Shown: positions 14,701 to 26,470, counted from the stretch's first letter. The stretch: DNA of 64,000 nt from Tenrec ecaudatus (GCF_050624435.1 NC_134542.1:11491497-11555496), one strand, 5' to 3'. A program made the numbers and translations. Notes: a model not told the origin generated them from the sequence alone.

Positions 14701-14749
14701 TTTCCCCCTTGTTGTAGTACGAACTTTACCTCCCTCCCTGCACTTTTCA

Positions 14750-15345
14750 GCCACACTTTTCTCCTCAGTTCCTTGAACATGACAAACACACTTTCAACTG
14801 AGACCCTTTGCACTGGCTCTTCCCTCTGCCTGACACTCTTGACCCAGTCCTCCAGTTGGCTAAGTGGCTTGCCTCTTTAACATTTCTACTCTAATGCCAT
14901 CTTTAATGAGATTGACTCTCCTTGCCGCCTACATCCGTGTTTCTCAAAATGAGAAACTGCCCCTTCCCCCGCCTGGGGGAGGCTGGAATCATCCAGAGGG
15001 GCTGCAAAGGCAGATACCTGCACTTTATATCCTGGATTATGAGCTATCATACCAAAGGTTTCAGTGGTCAGGGAGCAATTTCTTTCTTTTTTTTTTTTCT
15101 GAACAAGGGGAAGTACCGCCAAACAAATTTGGAACCTATGTTCTACGTCCCCTTTCTCCCACATAATCTATCATCTTTCAAGATACTAGATATGATTTTA
15201 TTTATTATGTTCCATTATATTGTTCATTGTTTGTCTCCCCCTGTGAGAAAATAAACTCCATGAAGGGTGGATTGGGCTCTGCCTCATGATTGAAACAAGT
15301 TAAATATTCAATGCATATTTGTGGCATGAATGAATGAGAATTAGT
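14750..15345 (+). repeat. L2 3' end, split by a hAT-like element
   Basis: The left part has 'ccctctgcctgacactcttg'. The right part has 'ttgttcattgtttgtctccc', 'aaactccatgaagggtgg' and the terminal 'ggcatgaatgaatga', all typical of L2 3' ends. The middle (14,934-15,141) is a different element. Confidence 0.55.
14934..15141 (+). mobile_element. hAT-like MITE within L2
   Basis: The start 'gtgtttctcaaaatgagaaa' and the end near 'caaatttggaacc' look like decayed hAT terminal repeats (consensus close to CAG.G.TTCTCAA). The interior 'ctttatatcctggattatga' is non-coding. It splits the L2 copy. Confidence 0.45.
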
Positions 15346-15595
15346 CTCTAAGAACTGATTGCCTGATACTCAGAAAAAATTGTCTTTATTATATGGAGTA
15401 AACGGAACAGAAACATTTGGTCTAATCTTCATGAAATGAATCGGTCAATAGGGGAGTGGTATATATATGTCCCCAGCCAGAGGAATCAAAATGTGAAAAT
15501 GGGAATGATCTTGAATTAGCAGACAGCCTGTAGTTTCTCTTTAAGATTCAAACGGCAATCCTTGTGATTACTTGTCCAGCGCTTATTGCAAGTCA

Positions 15596-15790
15596 CCGCC
15601 ATCTCACTGTCACTGAGCCAATTCCAATTCATAGTGACCCTGAAGACAAAGTAGAACCGATCCTGTGGGTTTCCCAGGACTGTAAACCTTCATGGGATTA
15701 GAAAGCATCATCTTTCCCCCTTGGCGCGGTTGGTGCTGTTGACCTTGTAGTTAGCAGCCCCAGGTGTAATCCAGGAAGCAACCAGGGCTC
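15596..15790 (-). repeat. AfroSINE, full length
   Basis: The tail 'cactgtcactgagccaattc' is on the left, the B-box region near 15,735 is degraded, and the head 'aaccagggctc' is on the right. Confidence 0.7.
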
Positions 15791-16290
15791 AGGATCACAG
15801 CACCAAGGCTCCTTATGTAGTCATCAAGTTGTGCACTGGCCTGTTCCCAAAGTATCTAACGTTTTTTTCCCTTCACGTTTACACCAATGATTCTCATGGC
15901 ATCTTCCTTCTGATCACCGCGATGGCACAGGCATGGGCAACACTTCCTTCTGTTGCACATCAGGTCACCAGGAGCCAGCAGGCATCATAGAACCCACACC
16001 ATTGCAATGAATAACCACCCCCAGAGGAAGTTCAGGAAGTGCTGCTTAAAATGCAAGTTCAGGGATCCCATCCTTTCTCTACTGCTGGCTGAGTGGGGTT
16101 AGGATGAACCCGAGATCCCGTTTGTACTCTTGACTTGGAGGACAAACACATAAAACAGAAAATGATCCTTCCACTTGGTCAGAAAGATTGGATACCTGTG
16201 CTTGCCAACAGAGAAGCCCCACTGCAAGAATACTTCCATGAAATAGAACCTTAAGTGTTATTGCTGCATATTTACTGAACATGCAACTTG
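15791..16290. other. No gene recognised
   Basis: A minus-strand open frame of 67 codons (16,282-16,079) lacks family resemblance. Nothing else is visible. Confidence 0.35.
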
Positions 16291-16296
16291 GTCAGG

Positions 16297-16402
16297 AGCT
16301 CCAGGGGTCTAGGTAATAGGGTGTGGGTTGGGCTGCAATTTGAACCCACCACCCACTCCAAGGATGAAAGAGGAGGCTGTGTGTTCCTAGGAAGATTTTA
16401 AC
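16297..16402 (+). repeat. AfroSINE 5' half
   Basis: The head 'aggggtctaggtaataggg' and B-box 'atttgaacccaccacccact' are present. The copy ends abruptly at 'gaagattttaac'. Confidence 0.6.
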
Positions 16403-16639
16403 ATTAATTAGTTAAATTCAATTTTATTGTATAAAGATATCCACCTTCCCACACCCTAAAAGCAGTTCAGCTCTGTCCTTTTGTTTGTTTGCGATGAGCG
16501 TGTATATCGCCGAAGAATGCCAGTCACCTTCAGTTTGAATTTCCCTCTTTTTCCAGACTCTCAGACCCATGTTGAATTCTGAGGGGTAAGGAATCTGGAG
16601 GGATTTTTAAGACTGTGAATCTTCACCTATTTTTAAAAA

Positions 16640-17195
16640 ATTTTAGTTCTCTTTATTTTGGTTTTTAAAGAAAAACATATTCTATGGAGTTGCACAGCCA
16701 GATCATTAAATCAAGTCAGTAATAGTCTTGTCAAGCCCTTCATGAAGGTGGTTCCAATGATTCTCATAGTTTCCTGCCCCCCTTCTCTCTCTGCCCTCTC
16801 CCTCTGTCTTAGTCCCGGGCCTCCTATAGTCTCCAAGACCATCCTTTGGCGTGAAAACCACTTTTAATTTTCTTTGGTTTTCCTTATAACCATGATTGTC
16901 TTGAAATATTTGTCTTTATAAGATTGACTCACTTTGCTTTCTAAGGATAATGTTCTCTAGTTTTACCCTTGTCTTGCTGTGTTTAAGAGAGCCATCCCTG
17001 TTTTTTATGTATGCATAATATTCCCTACATGGATGTACCAGGTTCTGGTTGTTTTCATCTTTTTGCTATTATGAAAATTGTATCAATAAACATAAGTGGG
17101 CATGTGTCTGTTTGCTCTGTGTTCCTTTTTTCTTTAGGCTGTATTATATACCCAGTAAAGGGACTGCAGGATCATAAGGTTTTTGGATTTATTAA
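16640..17195 (-). mobile_element. Older L1 ORF2/3' region
   Basis: The best part is 16,990-17,190. On the minus strand it follows the L1 ORF2 end ('actgggtatataatacagcc' through 'tgatacaattttcataatag' and the position of the TMEYY block), with many substitutions. The left part is a poorly conserved 3' UTR. This copy is much older than the one at 8.4-11.3 kb. Confidence 0.6.
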
Positions 17196-17199
17196 AGGA

Positions 17200-17619
17200 A
17201 ACGCCACGCACTGATTGAGAAGGTAAATGACTTAGTCTACTGGAGATCAAAATACTAGAAACATAACAGAATTTAGGGCTTTGTTTATTGAAAATCTAAA
17301 TGTAAGGGCCTCTGCCTTTGCAGTAATCATTCCTTTTACGCGTAATCATCAGGGATGTCCTGACCGAGGAAGGAGTAAACAAGGGTGCATGAACCTTCAG
17401 GGGATGGAGGTCTAACGGCCCCTGGAGAAATATAGGTAGAGATAACTTCCTAATGATTAGTGGAAAGCTTGCCTTCTTAGAGTATCGACTGTATGCTGTG
17501 CCATTGTCAAAACCTGCTAGTCTCTTCCTGTAAGCACTGTTAAAAACAAAAACCAACCTGATTCTTGTCAACATGGTGAAAGTATATTCAATTGCTGGGA
17601 ATAGGACTACTCTGGGAAA
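17200..17619. other. No gene recognised
   Basis: A minus-strand frame of 210 codons (17,928-17,296) runs through here into the adjacent LTR. It has no recognisable domain and is judged fortuitous. Confidence 0.35.
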
Positions 17620-17624
17620 CAGCT

Positions 17625-18124
17625 TGTGGTAGTTAAATCCGGTGTCAATTTGTGTAGGGGCGGAGTCCAGCCTGTCAATCGATTGCAGCTTGATGACCTC
17701 ATTTGGAGGCGCTAAGGAGATAAATAATTCACTGGAGGCAGGACACAGACTCACTCTTGGTGAGACATTACGGACCACAAGCCTAATGGAGCTACTCTGA
17801 TGCAGCCAGAGCCCTGGAGCTGGAGGAGCCACATGGAGAACCCTGCCAGTGCTGAGATGCTTCCACCACCACTGGATCCACAGGACTTTCCACCCACTGG
17901 ACTGTGATCGTTCTGCATTCGACATCATTGCATGTGTTTCATGAGTCTGGACAGGAATTTATAGATTGGTATCGGCCATTTGGGCTAATATCAGACTTAA
18001 CAACTTGATCTGGACTGGGCTAGGATGTTTTCTCAATATTCAGTTGCTCTTGTATATCAAGCTCTTTCTTATACACATATGAGCGCCTTTGCATTTGTTC
18101 CTCTAGTCAACCCTGACTAACGCA
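17625..18124 (+). mobile_element. Solo LTR with 5-bp TSD
   Basis: The element starts TGTGGTAGTT and ends CTAACGCA. The flank cagct is duplicated exactly (17,620-17,624 and 18,125-18,129). The 500-bp body is non-coding and matches the split copy at 7,905-11,720 closely, for example 'cttccaccaccactggatcc'. TG...CA ends with a 5-bp duplication suggest an ERVL/MaLR-type LTR, though class I cannot be excluded. Confidence 0.75.
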
Positions 18125-18417
18125 CAGCTCAGAGGAGAAAATGGGCTGTTTTCCTTCAGCAAGCACTTACAGGAATAAACTTAGGATCTCTTGAATCAAC
18201 CTGGTCTCTGTTGTTGACTAATACAGTGACAGGCTTCCTGGATTCCTCGCTGCCAGCAACGTCATTGGCAATGTACGAGCGTTCCCATTTCTCCGCATCC
18301 TCTCCAGCAGTTTGAATACCCTCTCCTTTAAGGGTGGCTATGAGTGAGAATTGATGGCAGTGAGTTTGCCGCCCCCCCCCCAACCTCTTTCGTATATACT
18401 TGGCATATAATGTTGTT

Positions 18418-18500
18418 GTTGTTGTTAAGTGCTATTGAGTTGAGTTTTCATTATAGTGACCCTATGTGATGTAATAGAATCGTGCCATACAGCGAAAACC
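18418..18500 (-). mobile_element. RTE or AfroSINE tail fragment
   Basis: 'gtgctattgagttgagtttt' and 'tagtgaccctatgtgatgt' are the shared RTE/AfroSINE 3' end on the minus strand, preceded by a (gtt)n run. Confidence 0.45.
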
Positions 18501-18841
18501 AAAATCTTCCCAAGTGGACCCATGGATTGCATCATCATCAGTGGAGAAAGAGCAATGCTGTGAAGGAATCTGGTGTACTTGGATTCACAAGCAATGCTCA
18601 TGGAAGGAGCAGGCAAATCAAAGGCCATGTTGCTTTGGGGACATTTTCTGCAAAAGACTTCTTGAAAGTGTGAAGAAACAAAGCCATCACTTGGGGGTGG
18701 GGTGGGGACTAAGGTGTATCCATCTCAAGCCTGGGCATTTTCAATAGTTTCATATGAATATGCAAGCTGGACAATATGCAGTTGAATTACAGTATTGGCA
18801 AAGTAAGTACCCTGGGCTGACCCCCAAAATTGAACAAATTT

Positions 18842-19053
18842 GTCTTCACTCATTGTCAGTGAGACCATTATGACTTTTAGAGGCCTTAATTAGACCCCAT
18901 AGGACAGGGTAGGAGTGCTACTGTGGGTGTCCAAGACTGTACCTCTTAAAGGGACTAGAAAGTCTCATCTTTCTCCTTCAGAGTCCATGGTGGTTTTGAA
19001 CTGCTGACTTTTCCTGTAGGAGCCCAACACTTAACCACATTGCCAATAAAGCT
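18842..19053 (-). repeat. AfroSINE nested in RTE
   Basis: The tail 'cattgtcagtgagaccatta' is on the left, then body 'cataggacagggtaggagtg', then B-box complement 'ggtggttttgaactgctgac', with a worn head at the right. Confidence 0.7.
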
Positions 19054-19140
19054 AAATTGGTCATAGACGAAGGAGCTATAGCTTGGATGTCCCTAGGAAG
19101 CAAGGATGGCCGGTTGTCTTCGCACATATTTGGCCATACT

Positions 19141-19340
19141 AATAGAAGCCCTAGAAGAGCTATGGGTTAAGCTTTGGGCTGCTAACTGTGAGCTTGGCAG
19201 TTCAAATTGTCCCCTCCCACAGCTGCTCCCAGCTACAAAGCTGAGGCTGTCGGCTCCTATAAAGATTTATAGTCTCAGACACCGTATAGATTGCTATGAG
19301 TCAGAAACTGACTCAATGACAGTAAGTTTGGTCTTGTTTT
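19141..19340 (+). repeat. AfroSINE nested in RTE
   Basis: Head 'gaagccctagaagagctatg', the 'ggcagttcaaattgtcccct' B-box region with a small insertion, and tail 'aactgactcaatgacagtaa'. Confidence 0.7.
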
Positions 19341-19444
19341 ATTTTCATTTGTTGTTTTTTACCATTGCTCCAAGTGAGGCAATGTTTCTTTCTGTGGCAC
19401 ACAGTCTCTATATGAGTCAGAAGTGACTTGAAGCACCTAACAAG

Positions 19445-19568
19445 TCCGTTCCTTAGAGAAGCAGATCGCCAGAGTTTTCTCCTGTGGAGTTGCTTTGATG
19501 GGTTTGAACCAGCAACCTTTTAATTTTGGCCATGAAGCTCTTAAGAGTTGTACTTCCAGGGCTCCCAC
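19445..19568 (-). repeat. AfroSINE 5' half nested in RTE
   Basis: The B-box complement 'gatgggtttgaaccagcaac' and the head end 'gtacttccagggctccca' are clear. The tail half is missing. Confidence 0.6.
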
Positions 19569-19985
19569 TTGGCATACAATACGAACTACTTCTGTATTGC
19601 TGGCATCGCACAGCCCGACATCCCGCGTCCTTTAGCTCGCCCTGCGTCTGTAGGACCAGAAGAATGAGCGAGGTTGTCTCAGAAGAGGCACACCCAGGAT
19701 GCTCCTGAGCAGTGGGGAGGAAGAGGCTTCATCTGACATACTCTGGACCTGCTATCCGGCCCTGGAATCTCTATGGTCTCCGGAGAAGGACATCGTGCCT
19801 GGCAAGATAGAAGATCAGGGCAAATAGATCCCACCCCCCGGCCTTTCCCCCAGATGGACTGACCAATGGTTGCCACAATGGACGCAAGCACAGCAAAGAT
19901 TGTGAGGATGGTACAGGCCCGGCGAGGTTTCCTTCTGTTATAATCGGGTTTTTATGAGTTGGAGCTGACGTGGTATCTCGAACCA

Positions 19986-20379
19986 GACCACGGGGAGGGT
20001 GGTGCCCATCCCATCGAGTCAGCATCCCTGGAGCTGCCTGAGGATGCAGCCCCTCCCTCGGCCCCGCATCTTCAGAATCAGAACGTGCCCTGCAACTGAC
20101 TCCGGGACTCGGCTCCGCAGGCCAAACGTGACCTGTCAGCTCCCATTTCCATCGACTGCTTCCCATGTTTTAATCTGAAAGGATGACAGATTTTTAATTA
20201 AAACAGAAAACAACCCCTTCCAGTCTCCTAAATTGTCCCGTGACGGATGACTTTCAAGTCAAGAGCAATCGATGGTTTGGCAGGTCTCGTTCACCCCTCC
20301 GTCTATGCTTTCACAAACCAGCTCAGAGGACCCCGCTGCAGTCTCCACGATGAGCGTCCTCACTGTGGGCAGGGTCACA
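19986..20379. other. No gene recognised
   Basis: Moderately GC-rich. A minus-strand frame (20,166-19,771) overlaps RTE sequence and is not credible as a gene. Confidence 0.35.
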
Positions 20380-20383
20380 TCTT

Positions 20384-20550
20384 AGGTAGCTAGTCCTCCA
20401 CACCTAGCCGGCTACGAAACACAGTTTGAACTCACTCACCTGTCTGTGAGAGAAAGATGTGGAAGTCTGCTGACTGTCCGGGCAACAGTTCGGGGCAATT
20501 CTACCCAGTCCTCTAGGGTCCCCATGAGTTGGGGTTGACACAATGGCTGC
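20384..20550 (+). repeat. AfroSINE, divergent
   Basis: The head is weak. The B-box-like 'agtttgaactcactcacctg', body 'ggcaattctacccagtcctc' and tail 'gttggggttgacacaatggc' are visible. Confidence 0.55.
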
Positions 20551-20714
20551 ATCTGCAGAAAACTCCCTTCTGATTTCTTCTATCCTTCACAGTAATTCCT
20601 TGTGTGTGTTGACCACACAACAGGAATGCACGTTTAACTGGGACTGGAAATGCCACCATACCTTTGCTGGGCAAACCGCGCTCCCCCTCCCCCCAAATAA
20701 AAGGTAGAACTAGT

Positions 20715-20960
20715 ACAGGCATATGTTGGCTCATGTTTATTGCAGCACAGTTCATAATAGCAAGAAGCTGAAAGCAGCCCAAATGCCCATCAGTAGGAGA
20801 ATGGATAAAGAAACTTTGGTACAGACATACAAGGGAACACTAGGCAGTCCTGGAAAACCAGCATTGAAACCTCATGACAGGGATGGGCCTGGAAACTATT
20901 ATGTTGAGTGCAGTTAGTCAATCACAAAAGGACAAATATTCTGAGCCCACCGCTATAAAC
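20715..20960 (+). mobile_element. L1 ORF2/3' fragment, plus strand
   Basis: 'catgtttattgcagcacag', 'gcccaaatgcccatcagtag', 'aatggataaagaaactttgg' and 'agtcaatcacaaaaggacaa' are strongly conserved L1 strings. The 3' UTR may continue to about 21.8 kb but is not recognisable. Confidence 0.75.
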
Positions 20961-22070
20961 ATCAACACCAGGAGGAAGGTAGGCTTCTGCTCTCAGGTCC
21001 CCAAATCTTCTAATCTAGCTCCCCAAGCAATAAGGTAGAGAGCCTGCCTAGTGCCCATGGGCTATGTAGCTTCCTCTTTATAGGTACATCTTAAAAACCA
21101 CTTCAACAGAGAAGATCTCATCTCAGCCGGGATTGGTTTTTCAAAATACGGGAAGAGGGAGAAGACCGTTCCATTGGGGCCATACAACATTGTGCTAAGG
21201 TCACCCCAAATCAAGGGACACTTCTACCAGAGTGATAAGTGAAACTCACCGGAAATTCAAGTCAAGATGGGGATGGGGTGCGGATGCATAGGCAATTATA
21301 TCTCTGTTGTTGGGTCCACTGGGCGGTGCAACCTCTCATCTGGGGGAAAAGTACTTAAGACTTATACAGAACCGAAGGGGAGAATAAACCTGGTACTATG
21401 TTCCTAATTGGACATATTTGACCTAGTTTCTACCCAGGCCTTGGTGATCCAGGCCGGGTATTATAGACTACCGGGATCTTAAACTCTGTCTTTTTGAGAT
21501 GTAGAACTCCTTCATAGGCTACCCCAGAAGGATTCTATATGGAAACCCTACTAAGCGAAATGGGCTTTACCTCAAACTCACCTGCAGCAGATTTAAGGAA
21601 CTGATATACTCCCTTAGATTTAAGGCTGAACTGCCCTAGTGTGAGAGAAGCAGATGGCTGCTATTCTAAGGTTATGGAATTGAACTTGGGTTCTCGTCTC
21701 TTGCTTTGAGGGTGCCCCATGAGTGGTAGCCCAGGACTCTCATTTTACTAGTTTAATGCTCTCCTTGATTTTTAATGAAACATGTAAGCTGGTAGACAGG
21801 GTTCTGCTTTTTGAGTGAGTGTTAATGAAAGTTTTGTCCTCTCACAATCCCACCATTCCATAATAGTTTAATCTGTATAAGTCAGAAATTCCTGTATAGT
21901 GTTCTCAAAAGCTGGCCCATACTTGTAAAATTTCTTTTTCTTAATGGTTTTAAATGCTATACTACTAGCTAAATTAATGACACTATCAATAGAATAATCT
22001 TATGCTTCAGGGGGATGATTTATAATGTTCTCTATCATAAAAAGTTAAAGATTTAGTTGAAGAACTATAC
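20961..22070. other. Probable old L1 3' UTR or unique DNA
   Basis: No gene is visible. It lies in line with the L1 fragment before it, and I cannot assign it further. Confidence 0.3.
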
Positions 22071-22074
22071 ATAA

Positions 22075-22335
22075 ACCATAGCTATAGAAATGGATTTTTG
22101 GGGGGCTCACACTTAATTCTAGCCCGAATCTAAGAACAAATAGTTCTGATGACATGGCCCTATTCCACAGGCAGCCTCGCGAAGAGATTACTGAAGATAT
22201 GGGTGCAAGAGCAAAGTGTGGTGCTGAAAGCAGGTGGCGCCCAGCTGTCAGAAAGAATAGCATACGGAGTCCTAAAGACTTGCCTGCAAATAAGCAGCCA
22301 TCTGAGTGAGGCAACACCTAAGTGCACGTGGAAGA
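22075..22335 (+). mobile_element. L1 3' UTR fragment
   Basis: One copy of the internal 3' UTR module: 'gaaagcaggtggcgcccagc', 'agcatacggagtcctaaag', then 'gtggaagaagctcaccagcc'. It matches 850-1,010 and the complement of 9,130-9,330. Confidence 0.7.
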
Positions 22336-22400
22336 AGCTCACCAGCCCGTGTGATCAAAGGATTGTAAACAATAAAGTCTGAATATGGAGGAGGGAACAG

Positions 22401-22845
22401 TGTGGTAGTTACATAATCTCATGTCAAATTGAAGAGATATAAAAGTTAGGGGAGGTAGCCAACCTGTCAGTCAGATCACATAGCCTGGTGGTGCCTCCTT
22501 GTGGGCATGGCTTTCACATAAGGAGTGCCCTTGGAAACTCCCTTTCTCTCTCAGCCTTCACCTTCCTGCTGGCAGACACCGGTTGCTGCCAGAGCCATGG
22601 AGATGTGCCCACCACCATTGGATGCATGGGACTTGATACCCACCGGCCTTTGAAATTCCTGCATCTGCATCATGTGGCTTCATGAGGCTGAAGAGGGACT
22701 TAGGGACTAGAATAGGACGTATGGACTTGAGTTGTACAGGGCTGGGATGTTTTCCTGATGTACAATTAATTCTTGATATAAAACTCTTTCTTACACACAT
22801 AAGAGTGCCACTGGATTTGTTTTACTTGTCAACCTGCCTAACACA
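22401..22845 (+). mobile_element. Solo LTR with 5-bp TSD
   Basis: It starts TGTGGTAGTT and ends CTAACACA. The flank aacag is duplicated (22,396-22,400 and 22,846-22,850). The 445-bp body is related to the copy at 17,625 but with differences and deletions. Confidence 0.7.
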
Positions 22846-23204
22846 AACAGTATCAGAACTTACATCAAAAACACTTAGTTTGCAAAGACTCTGGATGACA
22901 GAGGATGCCCCAAATCCATTTAAAGCCCCCCCCCACCCGGATTAAGCCTCCAAGGAATTAATTCCCTCTGATCATAATCCTGGGAAGTGAACAGCCTTGC
23001 ACTCAGACAGAGAGCCTCGTGTTATGGCAGATTTTGTTAGGTTAAAACGTAAAACCTTATCCTCGGATCTCCCTATTGACCCATTTTTCACGTTGTTTCC
23101 GTTTCTAATATTTTCTGCATTCTTTTTTATTGAGGTTTTTCTTTTTTGTTTTGGTTGTTCATTTTTTTCTGTATGCTTCCTGTTTGTGTGACTTTCTGTC
23201 TATG

Positions 23205-23285
23205 AGCCACAGATAGGTAAATCTATAGAGACAGTAGCCAGGTCAATTCTTACCTAGGGGCAGGGCAAGGGGCTACCACTTCTCT
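23205..23285 (+). repeat. Old L1 (L1M-type) fragment
   Basis: 'aggtaaatctatagagacag' followed by the 'ggggcagggcaaggggctac' block resembles the 3' part of ancient L1 elements. Confidence 0.45.
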
Positions 23286-23459
23286 GTCAGTTTGTCCTCC
23301 TGTGGTGGCTTGTGTGTAGCTGTGATTCTGGAAGCTATGTCACTAATATTTCAAATGCCATCAGGGTCACCCAAAGCGAACAGGTTTCAGTGGAGCTTCC
23401 AGACTAAGGACACCTAAAGAAGAAGTATTTGCCTCCCTACTTCAGGGGAAGCAGTCACT

Positions 23460-26400
23460 GAAAACCTTATGCATAGCTTCAAAGCATTGTCAAATACTGA
23501 AAGCCTAAGAGAACATGGTTGGATATACTGACAGAGGATGGGCCCCAGAGGTCCGAGGGCACTCGAGATGTGACTGCAGAGGAGATGATTTCTTGGAGGG
23601 ACGCTGACCATGGTGACAGGAGTCGGGTAAAGCCCGTGGGAGTGGAGGCTTCCAGATCTTCATTTGCTGATGGGGCACGGCTCAAGGTAAAGAGAAACAG
23701 ATGCAAACATCTTCTAATGATCGGAACTCGGAATGTGTTAAGTATGAATTTAAGACAATTGGAAGGAGTCAAAATGAATAGGAACACATGAAGATCGAAA
23801 TCCCAGGCATTAGTGAGCTGAAATGACTTGGTATTGGCCATTTGAATCAGAAGATTATATGATTTATTATGCCAGGAATAACACAATCAAGAGGTATGGG
23901 ATGAAATTCATGGTCAAAAAGGATGTTGCTAAATCCATCCTGACTACAATCCTGTGATCCAATTAATCTATCCACCTTCAAGGAAATTGAATCAATACAA
24001 CTCTTATTTAAATTTATGTACCAACTACAAAAGCTAGTGATGAAGAAATTGAAGAATTCTATGAAGAACTACAGTTGGAGATTGATCAAATATGAAATCA
24101 AGAGGCATTGATAGTTATTGGCCATTGGAATGCAAAATTTGGAAATAAAAAGTAAAGATCAGTCATTGGAAAATAAGGGCTTGGTGATAGAAATGAAGCT
24201 GGAAATTACATGATGGAATTTTTGTAAAGCCAAATGACTTGTTCATAGAAAATATGTTTTTTCAACAACATGAATGGCAACTATACACATGGACTTCCCC
24301 AGATGGAACACACAGAAATCAAATCAACTACATATGTGGGAAGAGATGTTGGAGAAGCTCAATATCACAGCAAAAACCGGACGACTGGCTGACTATGGAA
24401 TGGACCACCAGTGACTCATATTTAACTTTCAGACTAAAGCTGAAGACAATTCAAACAAGTCCACAAGAGTCAAAATGTGACCTTGAGTTGATCCCACCTG
24501 AATTTCCAGAACATCTCAGGAACAGATTTGAGGCCCTGAACACTAATGACAGACGAGCGGATGAGCTGTGGGAGGACATCAAGACCATCGTTCATGAAGA
24601 AAGCCAAAGGTCATTAAAAAGACAGGGAAGAAAGAAAGGATCAAAGTGGATGCCCGAAGAGACTGAACCTTGCTTTTAATCGCAGCTAAAGCAAGTGGAA
24701 GAAAGGACGAAGTCAAGCAGCTGAAGAAAAACTTTCAAAGGACAGCTGGAGAAGACAAAGCCAAATATTACAACAAAATGTTCAAGAGCCTGGAATTAGA
24801 AAAGCAAAAGGGAAGAATAGGATCAACATATCTGAAACCGAAAGAACTCAAGGAAAATTCAAGCCTCGAGTTATAATCTGTAGGAAAAATATTGAATGAT
24901 CCAGGAAGTATCAAGAGAGGATGGAAAAAAATTCACGAAGATCCACTGTACCAAAGAAACACTAGTGGGCATCCATTGTCTCAAGAGGTATCACATAAGC
25001 AAGAACCAAAAGGAAAGACATTAACCATGCTGAACGCATTAGCCAAAAATAAGGCTCCAGGAATTGATTAAATACCTGTTGAAATGCTTCAGCCCTGGAA
25101 GCACTCACTCATCTATTCCAGGAAATTTGGAAGGCAGCTCCTTGACCAACTGACTGGAAGCAATCCATTTCTTGTCCATTCAAATGAAGGGTGACCCATG
25201 GAATGATCAAACTATAGAAATGATATCTTTGATATCACACATGTTGAAATTTTGATTAAGATCATCCAACAACTGTTGCAGCATTGCACTGCCAGGGAGC
25301 TGTCAGAAGTCCAGGCTGGATTTAGTAAGTGAACGTGGAACAAGGGACTTCATTGCTGATCTCGGCTCGAAGTAGAGTACCAGGAAGATGTTTACTTGGG
25401 TTTCATTGACTACGCAAAGGCATTTGCCTGTGTGGACCATAATAAACTGAGGATAACTTTGAGAAGAATGGGAATGGCAGAACACTTAATTGTCTTCGTG
25501 AGGAACTTTTAGATGGATCAAGAGGCAGTTTTGGCAACAGAGAAAGGGAATACTGCATTATTTAAAATCAGGAATGGTGATGGTGTGTGTCAGGGTTGTA
25601 GCCTCTCACCGTACTCACTTAATCTACATGCTGAGCAAATCATCAGAGAAGAAGAATGTGACATCAGGGTCGAAGGAAGGCTTATTAGCAACCTGTGATC
25701 TATAGATGACACAACCTTGCTTGGTGGGAGGGAGGAGGAGTTGAAGCACTTGCTGATGAAGATCGAGAAGGGTAGCCTTCGATGTGGATTACAACTCAAT
25801 GCAAGGAAGGTTAAAATCCTCAACACTAGACCAATCGGTAACACCATGATAAATGAAAAATGGTTGAAGTTGTTAAGGATTTTCTTGCTGGGATCCACAG
25901 AGAATGCTCATGGGACAATAGTCAAGCGATCACGAGACAGAACATGAGGTACATTTTCTGCAGAAGCACTCTTTAGAGTACTGTAGAGGGAGGATATTTC
26001 TTTGAGGCCTAAGGTACACCTGCTCCAAACTATGGTATTCTCCATTGCATCGTCTGCATTTGAAAGTTGGACATTGAGTAGGGAAGACTGGATACATTGA
26101 TGCATTTGAATTATGGTGCTGGAGAAGAATATTGAAAGTACCAGGAACTGCTAAAAGGACAAACTAATCTGTATTGGATGAAGTAAGGCCAGAGTGCTCC
26201 TTAGAGACAAGAATGCCAAGACTTGGTCTTACATACTTTGAACATGTTGTCAGGAGACACCAGTCCCTGGAGAAGGACATCGTGTTTGGTAAAGCAGAAG
26301 GACAGGGAAAAAGAGGACGTCCCTCTACGAGATGGGTCGACACAGTGTCTGCATCAATGGGTTCAGGCATAGAAACAATTGTGAGGATGGCACAGGCCTG

Positions 26401-26470
26401 TGCAGTGTTTCCTTTGTTGAGCATGGGGCTGTTATGGGTTGAACCTGGCTCGATGGCTCCTGCCAACACC
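23460..26470 (+). mobile_element. RTE (BovB-like) LINE, near full length, inactive
   Basis: The order of domains follows a BovB-type ORF2. The endonuclease start is near 23,715 (MIGTRNVLSMN). The endonuclease end is at 24,270-24,450 (YTWTSPDGTHRNQINYI, then TSDSYLTFRLKLK, where the usual SDH histidine is S). Reverse transcriptase runs about 25,060-25,830 (FIDYAKAFACVDHNKL, QGCSLSPYSLNLHAE, then a stop and SIDDTTLL in place of the YADD active site). The C-terminal region carries GQGKRGRPSTRWVD near 26,300. Many stops and frameshifts break the frame. The 3' end near 26,440-26,470 ('gggttgaacctggctcgatg') resembles the AfroSINE tail. Confidence 0.85.

Larger units (their letters stand above)
18545..19985 (+). 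mobile_element. RTE LINE 3' end broken by three AfroSINEs
   Basis: Segments at 18,545-18,820, 19,055-19,140 and 19,655-19,985 align in order with 25,880-26,470 of the long RTE copy ('acattttctgcaaaagact', 'ctaggaagcaaggatggcc', 'ggagaaggacatcgtgcctg', 'attgtgaggatggtacaggc'). AfroSINEs occupy the gaps, so they inserted later. Confidence 0.65.

Noticed and set aside
17296-17928. 210-codon minus-strand frame
   Set aside because: Half of it lies in a solo LTR. The product has no family resemblance.
23460-26470. Reading the reverse-transcriptase frames as host genes
   Set aside because: The order and motifs are those of an RTE LINE, and the frames are broken by stops and shifts.
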